Below are positions 21,693 through 33,300 of a DNA stretch of 64,000 bases, piece by piece. Position 1 is the stretch's first letter, and each line of letters opens with the position of its first letter. The notes beneath the pieces are model-generated. The model was not told where the DNA came from. It saw nothing but the letters and a program-made list of their open reading frames with translations, and searched no databases. A program made the translations under genes and the position numbers. The stretch is from Porites lobata (Eukaryota > Cnidaria > Anthozoa > Scleractinia > Poritidae). The stretch is taken from contig CALNXK010000026.1 of assembly GCA_942486035.1 (NCBI GenBank), positions 1,767,001 to 1,831,000 of the forward strand, in the 5' to 3' direction.

Positions 21693-23472
21693 ATGAAAGG
21701 AAAAGCAACAGGGAAAGTACAATGGAAGGTCGAGGTGAAAGACAACTCTCTTATTGTGGATCCCAAAGAAAAGATCGCTGTAAACTCAAGTCATGATCAT
21801 CAACCTTCCCAAGAATTTCCTATTGGGAAGACTTCCCTTCGGGTCATCGCCACTGCTGCTGCCGGAAACATCGCAAACTGCTTCTTTCTTCCTTCATTAA
21901 AAGGGCTTCAACTGGTATTATTGATAGAAAATGCGTCTAAATTTCTTGCCCACAGACAAGTAAACAGCAGAGTTAAAACCCCACTATTTTGTTGCAGTTA
22001 CGGTAAGAAAGGTAGGTTGACTTTAAGGAAGATAATTTAAAAAGGAAACAGGGTTAAACAGTAGTGACAAGAGGTTTTTGCAAACTTCAGATTACAATTT
22101 GTTTAGTTAAGCCTAAAAGCGGAGCTACGAAGCTATTCACTTGATAACTTTGATAATATAGTTTTACTGTGTTATCCTTTACGAACGGACCCAGAACGGT
22201 AAGATAGACTATATATCAACCAAAAAAGCGATGCATTGATGCTTTGGATGCATGCATCTTATTAAAACAATGCTGTGGTCTTTTCAACATTACCCAAGGC
22301 TTATGTTTTCTTTGTACCTTCCATTTAAGATTTTTTATTCGTTTTGTAATTATTTCGCTCGTTAGATACTGCACCACCGACAATCAGCCACTGCCCAGGA
22401 GACATTGTGCGAGAAGAGGAAGAAGTTCAAGTTACCGTGAACTGGAAGGAGCCATCTTTTTTCGACAATTCAGGCCATGCCAAACATGTTTCAAACAGGC
22501 CAAATGATGAATTATTCGCAGTTCCCAGTGTCTGTGAGATCGTGTATACCGCAAGGGACCCGTCGGGTAATACGAACAGTAACTGACTTACATTTAGGAT
22601 AATATTGAAGAGTTAAGTTGATATGGTTTATAAGTTACCCATGATACTGTCTGAAAGGGTAGGTAGTGTAGGAGCTGCTTGAAAGGACTCTCCCAGAAAA
22701 CAATTAGCTATCATTCTTCCAATTGTCTTAGTATTGTTTGGGTCAGGGAAACGCACCATTGGTGACTTCTCTTCCGAGCAGCTACCGTCTGAAAAGTTTT
22801 AAAATGTCAATAAATTTATCTGTCGCGCGTAACCTTCTGTATCTGTAGTTTTGCTTTCTAAGCATTTTGTAATATTATACCAGAATATGTTTAGAATTTT
22901 AAGGAAAATGAAAGTACGTTTAATTTGATATTTAAAACACAAGACATCTGTCGCCAATTTTTAGTGATTATCATTTAACTGAATTGACAAAACGTACAGG
23001 TTGAAACTGGAATATATTAAAATACTGCAATATTAGTGGAATATTGTAAAGTTTATATTACAAGTTGCCAAAGACATGCATATTATAAGGAATACAAACA
23101 ATCAAATACGAAGTTGCAACAACGACCATTTTCTATCGAGTCTCCCTCGTGTCGTCAAGCAACGCTTCTCCCTACAGGAGCGTTGCGTAACCACACGATT
23201 TCTGGTAAACCCTCAAGTTAAACATTCAAGGGATACAAGTTATGTTGTGATCGTTTCTTTCACAGAAAAAACGTGTACTATTTTTACACCTCCTCGAAAC
23301 AGTGCCCCGGTGTGTATTACAATAGGTCCTGATGATACTTGCGCAATTATGTGTCGCAAAGGAACTGACTTTGTGTTTGACGCGTCTATGCTCTATGTCT
23401 GTGCAGATGCAAAGTGGCACTACTTGTCGATGTTACCTTAAAAATCAGTTACCCCCAGGCCAAACTGTGCTG
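21693..23472 (+). pseudogene. HYR / sushi (CCP) protein gene remnant
   Basis: Three exon-like pieces. (1) About 21693-21890 reads the later half of a HYR domain (VQWKVEVKDNSLIVDP ... IGKTSLRVIATAAAGN) but lacks its N-terminal part, where a MITE abuts. (2) 22366-22566, bounded by GTTAG and GTAATA, is a phase 1-1 HYR exon of 67 codons (APPTISHCP ... VTVNWKEPSFFDNSG ... YTARDPSG). (3) 23266-23472, bounded by TTTCACAG and GTAAGT, is a phase 1-1 sushi/CCP-like exon (TCTIFTPPRNSAPVC ... YVCADAKWH ... PRPNC) with an in-frame TAA near its end. HYR and CCP modules belong to extracellular adhesion or complement-like proteins. Truncation and stop argue for a decayed gene; a real, short last exon is the alternative. 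Confidence 0.6.
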
Positions 23473-23731
23473 GTAAGTGCTCTTGTTTTACGTGGCGAAC
23501 AAAGGTTTCTCTTTTGCACGACTCTTAACGTTTACGAAGTCGTTCGCGTCTAATGTCTGTCGCCTAGTTGGTTGATTTTATATGATGAGTTCGGACTTCA
23601 CTTTTCTTTTTAGGGGACTATATCACATAACCGCTAAATCAAATCGAAACGGAAACAAGAAGGAGAATGGAGCCAATGTGTGTCCCGCACATTCTAGGAT
23701 CGTCCATGGGGAGGCATTGGTCAGCTATACA

Positions 23732-23888
23732 CCACTTGCACATCTCCCATAATGCACCTTATTTGCCCCCCCCCCCCCATTTTTTTTTTCTCCTGGGTAT
23801 CACAGCCGCCCAAAGGGAAATTGAAAACAATGCTTATGCAAAATTTTGGGGGGGCAAATAAGGTGCATTTTGGGAGATGTGCAAGTGG
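23732..23888. mobile_element. Palindromic MITE, CATCTCCCATAAT type, copy 1
   Basis: Arms CCACTTGCACATCTCCCATA and its near-complement at the right end enclose TTTGCCCCC and CAAAATTTTGGGGG parts. A related copy is at 25145-25325. Overlapping long frames are artefacts of the palindrome. Confidence 0.65.
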
Positions 23889-23988
23889 CGTATTGGCCAT
23901 TTGTTTCTTCCTGTCCCCACTAACAGTCCCAGAAGTCTTTGCGATAGTTAACTCGGTCCAGTTTAATTTCCTTCTGGTTTCAGATGTG

Positions 23989-24139
23989 GCGCTGTTACAG
24001 TGATATGGGCATCTCCTCATATTACCTTTGCTATTTGGGTTAGGGTCAGGATTAGGGTTACAGGGGATGCCCATTTCACTAGGGTTTTGGGAATAGGGAT
24101 GCCCAAAACGCGGCGATGCCCATATCACTGTGACAGCGC
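23989..24139. mobile_element. MITE with GCGCTGTTACAG tips
   Basis: GCGCTGTTACAGTGATATGG at the left pairs with CATATCACTGTGACAGCGC at the right. 151 bp, non-coding, with GGGTTAGGGTCAGG-like sequence in the middle. Confidence 0.6.
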
Positions 24140-24149
24140 TGAAAAAATC

Positions 24150-25140
24150 GGGTGCGTCTTTTCTTCGATTATTTAAGGGAAGAGCGGTGCTTAAAAGAAC
24201 AGCTAAATGAAGACAGGAACTTTACATCGATCAAAGTTAGCATGTTATTTAGTTATTAATTTTTTTGGAAGGAATAATAACAAAACGGTTACATTCGGCT
24301 TTCGTATAATCTGAAGAATCATGAAGATCAAAAAGTCGGCCTCGGCGGATAACACCCTCCTCGATCTGCAGTAATTCTTCAAATTATCTAATCTAATCTC
24401 GCCTCGTCTATTACAAATGTAATGGCTAATTATCCTACATATAATGCATCTTCATGATCTAACGGGCATTTTCCCCTATGTGTACCTTTTTTACTTTGAT
24501 GCAGCTAGAGTGAATCCGTCACCCATGGCGATGCACGTGATCTTCGTGTCCAGGACAACATAAAAGAAAACTTCCACAAGTTATTAACATCGCGATTTCA
24601 TATCTTTTGTAACCCATGCTCGAAGGATGATATGTTTGTTGTTCCAGGGATCATAGGTAAATCCAGTAAAGGTTCTTCAGTAGTTTTCACAGAGTCGTCC
24701 GGATCCCCTCGTTTCCTTTGAGGCTATCCGGGCCATTATATAGACACTAGGACATATTCGCCATTTGCGCAACATGGTTTTCCCACCATTATACTACTAC
24801 AGCAGAAATTTCTGCAATTTGATTGGCTTAGAGCAGTGGTATTTCAGCTTAATTTGAAATACCTACAAGTGAAAATTACAACCCTTTTGTGGGCAGTAGT
24901 ATAAACAAATAATAGCATGATTTGTACGTGATGTCTGGCATACATAACACTCGTGATATTTCAAAATTGTCTCAAATTTCACCTAACGGCTCGTGAAATT
25001 TCGTATATTAAAACAATTTCGAAATATCGCTCGTGGTATTTATGCCAAATATCACTACAAATCATGCTATTACCTATACATATTTTGCATAAACAGCGTC
25101 TTCAATTTCTCCTTGGACGGTTGTATCATGTGAGATGAGC
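24150..25140. other. Intergenic DNA, no gene seen
   Basis: AT-rich. A partly inverted segment near 24.90-25.07 kb repeats ATAGCATGATTTGTA / ACAAATCATGCTAT. No exon is supported. Confidence 0.35.
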
Positions 25141-25144
25141 AAAT

Positions 25145-25325
25145 GGCAAATTCACCAGTTGAACATCTGCCATAATACACCTTGTTTGCCCCCAAAATTA
25201 TGCGTAAACTTTGTTTTTAATTTCTTATGGGTAATACAGTCGTCAAAAGAGAAACTGAGGACAATGCTTATGCAAAATTTTGGGAGGGAAACAAGGTGTA
25301 TTATGGGAGATGTGAACATGGCGAA
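25145..25325. mobile_element. Palindromic MITE, CATCTCCCATAAT type, copy 2
   Basis: Same architecture as 23732-23888: arms with GAACATCTGCCATAATACAC and GTGTATTATGGGAGATGTG, and inner GCAAAATTTTGGGAG. Confidence 0.65.
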
Positions 25326-25328
25326 TAT

Positions 25329-25500
25329 AAGCCCCGTACATTGTTGGCCATGCAACAACTCCCAACATTGTTGGATGTAACATGTTGCTTCCGTTTGCAC
25401 ACCCTGTTGCATGTTGCTGCGCAAAGTTTGAAATCAGCCTAAAGCTACGTGCAAACGGACGCAACGACTCCCAACATTGTTGACCCAACAGTGCAAACCA
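25329..25500. mobile_element. MITE-like repeat, GTGCAAACGGACGCAACA type, copy 2
   Basis: Shares CAACATTGTTGGATGTAACA, the TCCGTTTGCACAC segment and GTGCAAACGGACGCAACG with 21569-21692. It starts within a few bases of the end of the preceding MITE. Confidence 0.5.
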
Positions 25501-25509
25501 AAAAATGTC

Positions 25510-28120
25510 AAAGTTATTCAAAAATACTACTTTAAGTAAAGGTACTTAGAAGGAACATGGTCACGACTCGCGCATGCTCAACGGCAACAAAGTTTGATAT
25601 CACGTGGTTTTTCTAAGCGCTTTAATGCTATTTTTGAACTGGCCAGACTTAAGGCGAGTCCAAAAATCAAACAGAATTTTGTAAAGCTGCGGCATTGCCA
25701 ACTCAGCAGTTTACACTATGAATTAGCCAGCGTTAAGAGCGGTATAGCCCTTCGTCTCAGCGCACCAAAAGAGTTTTTTTTTGTTTACACAACTTTACCT
25801 CTTATTATTTTCTCTTATTAGCAGGTTGATCCCAGAGATTTTGAAGCAATCTCAAGAAGAAAAAAATGTTCACCAGCTTAAGCCTAAAGTGCTAACTGAT
25901 TATGGTGTAATGCAACATGTTTGTATAAATAAACAGTGAACAATAATCAGCTGTCAGTTATCATTGTGCGACAGTTATGTTAAAACATAGTAGAAGAGAC
26001 TGGTTATGCAAGTCTATAAAGGGGTGCGAAATCAGGGAAGTGACAAGTGAAAAGAGTTCCACTAATTAAAAAAATCAATTATGAATTTAGAATCAAGGAG
26101 CTTCTATCTAAAAGAATAAACATCAGAGATAAAAACAACGGTACTACAGTTTATGCTGGTAGCTCGCGGCGGTGCACAATCCTTTGTTTTCTGTTCACAA
26201 ATTGTGCTGCATAAATTAATGCAACGTTTCAATCGCTCGATCAAAATGATGGAATGCTATTGAACGTTATGCACCGTTTGGTCCACAAAAACATATCAAC
26301 AAAGGATTAACGGGCTTCATAACCATTCCACTCTATTAACTCTGCGTTTAATGAGAAGGGTGGATCCCAAATGAGGTGAAAGACGGTTGCCATAACAACG
26401 AAATGATGAAACAAGCTACACTGAAAGCACTTTTAGGCTAAAATGCGAGTTTTTCGTTCCCAGCTTAGTGTTAAATTATAACGTATTTTATATTACTACT
26501 GTGTAGTTTCTACATTACTGGGCTAAATGTTCAAGTTTTTAATAAATATTCACTAAGATTAGGGTCATTTGGAGTGACGTCTTTGGTTTACAGTAGCGTC
26601 ACTTTGAACAGCTTCGCACTGGTTCGAGTTTATTTTATGACCAAGGGTCCGCCGTCTAAGAGTGATGCGCTTGTTACAAAGAGTTAAATAAGGGAGTTAA
26701 ATTCATCGCTAATGATGAGCTTGGGAGCAGGTGCCTTAGAGGTCAGTGGGGGGTTAAAATGCAATCAGCAGGGAGGAGGTGTCCATGGAAACCCTGGAAG
26801 CGGGAACCACCCCAAGAGCGGCCTATAACCGGCACCGTCACACTGAATAAATTAAGTGGAGATACTTATACAAAACCACCACGCAGGGAGGGAGGCGAGG
26901 GAGCAAGAATCCGCAATGATTCGCAAGAAGGCAAAAATTGATCCGCTACGATCAGCAAGCAAAGCTACAATGCAAAGCAACACTAGCAAAAGGGCACACA
27001 AGGAGCCCTGCAAATCCCTGCGGGCCGCCTCGTAGGTCACAAACTGAAGTGGGAGAAGACCGCTGGCCAACTGTTTATTTCTGCCTAAATGATATTTTAC
27101 CACATTAAAGAAAGGAAGGTACAAATTCCAGCTGTCGGTTTTACGCCGAGGTGTCCGTCGGGGAAGACGCAGTACAGAGCCGACTATAGGCAAGTTGATA
27201 TAGCCTTCCCCAGGCCCGATTGGTGCATTTACAACAAAATGGCCGCCACGGTAACCACTCGATCTCAACGATCTTACGGAAAAATCGAGTCGGTTTTATA
27301 ACACTGACGACCGGAAAAACATCTGTCTTAGAATGGTCATATTCATTGGTGATAACCAGTGATAAATTGGACCGCAAATACTTAAATTTTTAATTGGAAA
27401 AACGCTTTATAGTAGGTCATAGAGATTCATATTTATTTCTTTAAAATATAACCTTATCTACACAATAAACTTATCTACAAAGATATTTTACAATATACAT
27501 TTTTGCTCAATACATGCAACGCTTCAAAGCGAGCTTTCCATTCAAAAAATCGTACATAAAAAAGGAATATATTGAAATAAACTAAATAGATTTACTTAGG
27601 TTGATCAAGTATTTACATAGTCTCCAATATATATATTTTTTTACTGTTTCGGTTATTAACATGCCTTCGCAAAGAATTTTTTCCTATAATTCAAAAAAGA
27701 TCCTCGGTAAATAAAACTTCAGTGCAAGTAATGGGCCGGTTTTTAGTATTTTTACATTGTCAATAGTTGCTATATTTACAAACGAGCGTCTCTGCCACTA
27801 CAGCACTAAAGTAAATAAAAATAACAACAACAATAACATGAACAACAAGTTTGTCATTTTCCCAAGAAAAAACGACTTAGGTTTCTAGGAAACTGCCTAC
27901 CTACCACTCCCCTAAGCCAGCATTTTGTCTTAAGTGAGGAGTTCTTGTTAAAGTTGAGTCAGGGGAGGGGTAGGTGGGCAGTTTCCTTGAAATCTCCAAC
28001 CATGTCAGTCGCGGTGATTAGACAAATGCAATTTTACTTTTAACCCGGCTAATTAAAAATTTGGCAAATAACCTGAGTCGAACTTCCCCGTGAATAGATT
28101 GCGATATTTTCTGTTAGTAT
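25510..28120. other. Intergenic DNA, no gene supported
   Basis: Several open frames exist, the longest 26852-27268 on the minus strand, but they lack recognisable domains, biased codon use or convincing splice sites. 27.4-27.9 kb is very AT-rich. Confidence 0.35.
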
Positions 28121-28650
28121 ATACCATAAATGACCTAATAAACGACCACTTCCAAATAAACGCCTCTTATCTAATAAACACCCCCTCCACATGGGTAAAA
28201 TTTAATTAGACGCCCCTCTCTAATAAACGCTCACTGTCTAATAGACGAGAGAATTAGTCCAAAATACTGGGAATTAGCAAAAAAGGAGCAAAATCATTCA
28301 ATTCATTCCCTTTCTTGCTTGATTAACAAGGCTTGGCGTATTTTATCTTGTTCTACGTCAAGTTTAAAGTAAGGATAGACTAACGATGACAACACAATAA
28401 CAATGAGCGAGGATTCTAACATTAATGCTGGGATTTCAAAGAGCGATATGGATCTCTAGACGGCCTAGATGTATCAATTGAAGAAGAGGATATTCCGCTG
28501 TCTTTGAACTCTCCTGATAATTTCGCCGAAAGAATATTAGTTTTTTTGAGATTGTTACAGTAATGATACGCCTCTCTCTTTTGAACGCCCTCGCTTGGAC
28601 GCCTAAAATTAAATAGACGCCCCGGGTGTTTACGAGGTCATTTATGGTAT
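28121..28650. mobile_element. Non-autonomous element with perfect 16-bp inverted tips
   Basis: ATACCATAAATGACCT at the left is exactly complementary to AGGTCATTTATGGTAT at the right. Subterminal AATAAACGCC/GACGCCCC-type repeats recur inside both ends. 530 bp, with no convincing reading frame. Confidence 0.6.
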
Positions 28651-30321
28651 ATATGTTTTGTATTTTTTTTTTCACAGGCACTTAACTGGGAAATTTTGAC
28701 GTGCTCTCTGTAATGAGATATAAATGTAAATTATATTCCATTCAGCCATCTTGTTTCATTTCTTGTCTTGTAAAACGTAGAAAGCAATAATGGTCGAATT
28801 TTTACGAATGCATGACCAGCGCTCACGAGAAACCCAAGAATACTTAATCGGGAATTACAACAAATACAAAGAAACACAAAGTTGCGTACAAAGTTCTCTG
28901 AAACACGACAACAGGTTTTAATGCGGACGATAGCTTGCAAATTCACGAGATCTTTCAAAGTCAAGTGTTTCGTTCTTTTTTACACGTAAATTCTACATTC
29001 CGAGTCGTTATTAATTCATTTGTTTTTTCATCGCGACTCATTACATTGTATCTATTTTAGATGACAATTTGATGTCCTTTGATTATTACAAGTAGATCGC
29101 CTTTTAAGGATCATAAAATAGTTTTACCTTGTGCTATGTCAATAGTTCACTTGAAGTTTACACTTTTGGAAAATTATCATTCATAACAGCGCGGTTTTAA
29201 TTTCTTTTTAACTTTAAACTATTAATTAAACATGACCAACAATATCTTAATATATTTTAATATCTGGCTACTCTAAAATCAGAACTTATGGGCAGCGGTT
29301 TTCAAATAAGCACTTGAAGTACCGCGTTGAGTTTAGAGTTGCATTGCTAAGGCATGATTAGCTAATTTTGACTCCAGTGTGATATATTACACACCCTGAG
29401 ACCAGAACCTTCCTTTTCTCCTCTTCTTGATCGAACAAGGGAGAAATGTCTGAACCGCCTTTGAAGTCAACGCAGTCCTCACTTCTAGACTTGTCAATCT
29501 TGTTTTCTCTCGTCAAACTGGTTTTCGAGTGCAAGCATTCCGTTTAATGATAAACCGATGGTCACAACTGAGCCCGCTATACCAGCGCATGGCTATTAGG
29601 CCTGGGTTTCGAAACTGTATCCTAGCAACATTCAGCGCATGCTCAACAAAGATCTAATTCGATTCACGAGCACTCCAAAATCGAGCACATGAAAGAAATA
29701 CTCTGTTGGCAAGATGGATTTTACCGAAATTAATTAAAAACCTCCCTTATATGTAATTTAAAATAACTTAACAGTTAAACTCATGTATAAAAATCACCCG
29801 AAATAGGAATACCTCTGCAGGTTAACTGTCTCAATGTACCTTCAATAAAGTTATCACCTGGCTTACTCTTTGTTCTCTATAAATTATTCTGCTACCCCTC
29901 AGCGCTTATTCGTTGCTCCATCTTTTCTGTTTCCAGTGGATATGGATTACTTCAATGGAGCTTCTCCTGTTCACTGTGGTGGCGTCTTTCAGTCCACTCC
30001 TCTGATAATATTGTCAAGAAATGATTCATTTCATAGATGTTGATGTTTTCTGCTACAAAAGCTTTTTATCTGCGCTAAAATTGGTATCTATGCCTCGCAG
30101 TGCTAAATGTCCAAAGGACTGACTGACTGTCAAGAACTCGTAGAAACGACTGAGTGTCCGTGATTTCTCACTTCTTGACTGTCTCTAATGACGATGGCAG
30201 AACTTCTTGGCTGTTTGAGTCAGGGATTGATTACAGCGCATGATCTAACCTGTCTGTATTCAACTGACGGGAATAATTACACATCCCTCTCTTGCCTGTC
30301 AGCAACACTGTTTCCTTAATG
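28651..30321. other. Intergenic / 3' flank of the kinase gene
   Basis: Contains dispersed repeat R2 copy 2 at about 29490-29690. The kinase 3' UTR must extend leftward from 30321, but no unambiguous poly(A) signal was identified on the minus strand. Confidence 0.35.
29490..29690. repeat. Dispersed repeat R2, copy 2
   Basis: Related to 21055-21250 through several 15-20 bp identical blocks, including TGATAAACCGATGGTCA. Confidence 0.65.
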
Positions 30322-33300
30322 TCATAAACACGTCGTCACAGCGGAGTTTTGAACGAAGTGGTAACTAAGAAGCTCGTCGGCCGAGGGCCTCTGTCTTGAG
30401 TTCCTATGAAAACGGAAATGAACACACAATTTAAGCACACGATGGCCTCTTTCGTAACTTAACTACATTGTCCATCCTATTAAGTCCACCCAATTGGTAA
30501 AGGAGTTCCTTTATAATCTTTCTTACACGGACTTCAATGACACCAACACTACACCAGCCTGTGTCAAATACCATTTATGAAACAAGCCATTATACAGTTG
30601 TACGCTTAGCGTCCTGGAGGTGATCTTGTTATGTTACTGACTTTTTACCGTGCTTTCCAGACTTTTTCCCGGTCAGGAAAATTGCTGGATATATCTCAAG
30701 ACCTTTTCAAGAATTCAAGACTCCGTGCGAACCCTGACTTGAGGAAATCGTGGCGCTAACAACGCTATGAAGATGTTTATTAACAGATGAGAAAATGGGA
30801 AGGTTTGCAATAAAAAAGGTATCCTCCAGCCTCGCTTCTATTTTAAGACCAGGACACTAAGCGCACAACTATAAAATGGACTATTATAGTTGAATACCAC
30901 TGCATGACTGTGCTATTTACAAACGTTGAAGTTGCCAAGTGCAGCGCAGAAATTTTTAAAATATCCAGAAAAATTCCTGTCTATAATTAACTGTTACTGG
31001 TGTAGCATTACGTTGCTTTTAAAAAAGACAACTTTCTTTACTTTTACTGCTATAATCATAGCGATACTTAAGAGGTTAACTTGGGAGGCATGTTGACAAA
31101 CTTCCATAATTTTCCCTTTCGCTAAGTAATTGAACAGTACACGCCATTGCGCACGCGCACTGGATTGGTTTTTTTTTTCCACTGCTGGCAAAAATTCTCG
31201 GAATAAAAAATCTTGTGTTTTAATTTTAAAAAAGCTAAAACTATCACAAATTTTGATATAGTTCTGATTAATTGGTAACAGAACTTCGTGTCGTCAAATT
31301 CGGTCTGTAATCATACTCGTCGTAAACGACTCCCGCCCGGTATGATTTTATTCTCGAAATAAAAAATCTTGCATTTTAATTTTAAAAAAGCTGAAAATAT
31401 CACAAATTTTGATATAGTTCTGATTAATTGGTAACAGAACTTCGTGTTGTCAAATTCGGTTTGTAATCATACTCGTCATGAAGGACTCCCGCCCGGTGTG
31501 ATTACAGACCGAATTGGACTCCACTGAGTCCTTTTACCATTATCAATTGTACTCGTAATTTAAGAGCATCTTAACGGCTTAGTTTTGTTCGACGTCCACC
31601 ACACAAAACTTGGCCGTGCCATTCATAACTGGCAATGCCTTTTGTGACTGCATCGTTAGTACAAAAACCTACTTGATAAGAGTTGATTGTATAAACTCCC
31701 TGGCATCTTCTGATAAATCAATCGGTAATGCAGGCTCTGTGAGCTGCGTTGCAATCTTAAACAGCGCCGCCATTGGCTCAAATTCTGACCACGGGGGTTT
31801 GGTGGTCAACATCTCCACAACAGTGCAGCCAAGACTCCTTCAGGGAAAAGAGACAAAAACAAAATTTTTAATCTTTTATAGGATAAGTAATTACCAGGTA
31901 GCTTCAAATTTAAAAGCCAGGAGTAATTTGCTTTGCTCCATGTCAATATGGTGGATCTAAGTCTGCGTAAGTGAACGAGAAAAATAAAAATACTTTTGGT
32001 ACTGTAACCATTTTCATAAAAGCTTCTGAAAACTACTTTCATTGTTATACTGTACAAGGTAGTTCTGGTTTTTAGTTCTGTCGCATTCAATAGCAAGGTG
32101 GCTGTTAACTTTAAAGGCAGTGTCGCCATTCAAGTGAAAGCTACTGAGAAGTACTTTCCTACTGTTTATTATGCTGTACAAGGTGGTTCTAACTTTTGAG
32201 TCTGTGGATGAAATCCTAAAGTGTGACCATTCAAATAAAAGCTACTGGGCAGTACTCTTTCTGTAGTACTGTTTATTATGCTGTACAAGGTGGCTCTAAC
32301 TTTTGAGTCTGTGATTGAAATCCTGAATTGTGACCATTCAAATGAAACCTACTGAGCAGTACTTTCCTATGGTACAGTCCATTATGCTGTACAAGGTGGT
32401 TCTAACTTTTGATTCTGTGGACAAAATCCCTGTATGTAACTATTCAAATGAAACTGAACTACTTAGTACGCGAATTCCTTCGTGTTTCTGTTTATTACGC
32501 TCTACAAGCTGGTTCTGGAAGTATAAAAAGTGTGACCAAAACTGAACTTACCAGATATCCGCCTTTCTTCCATACCCCTCGCCATTAATGACCTCGGGTG
32601 CCATCCAGTAAGGTGTTCCATGAACAGATCGGAACCCTGTTTTACTACGAATTGTCTGCAGAAAAAAAAGGAACAAAAGCCCTTACTAAAGCAGTGCCAT
32701 GTATAGCTAAGTCATTTTAAAGCCCATTTATGGAGCCCACAAACATTACATTTCCGTCATTTCCGTCTTTAAACGTTAGTGCGTTTTTCCCCCCCCCAAA
32801 TTCTCGGACGCTTATGTACATGAAAAAGGTTGCACCTCACTGGATTAATAATTTAAGTCTTTTTACTCCCATTTTGTAAAATGCTAAAACAATTACTAGT
32901 AAGCACTGTAAGTGCTACCAAAGACGGTTTAAGACCCCATGGATTTACAGAAGAATACAACCTACATTTGATCATTTACATAAAAACACATACTTAATAC
33001 TTATTGATCATTCTAACCTTTGACTTGGCGGAATAAATCCTGGGGTGTGGACGTTTAGATGAAAAATACTGCTCATACTTGCCGACACTAAATCGGCTAT
33101 AGAGTCTACTCTCTCTTAACGGACACCTCTATAAGACGGACACCTCTGTAAAATGGACACTCGGAGTTGGTCCCTGCCTTTCTTTACTCCCTTTATTTGA
33201 TTCTATATAAGACGGACATCTCTCTATGACGGACACATACTGCTGGTCCCCAAGGTGTCCGTCTCAGTAAGAGTTGACTGTAATCCTCGTTGTTCACACA

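Noticed and set aside
26852..27268. 138-residue minus-strand frame with a hydrophobic stretch
   Set aside because: No start context, signal peptide at the N-terminus, splice support or recognisable domain; the plus strand is equally open.
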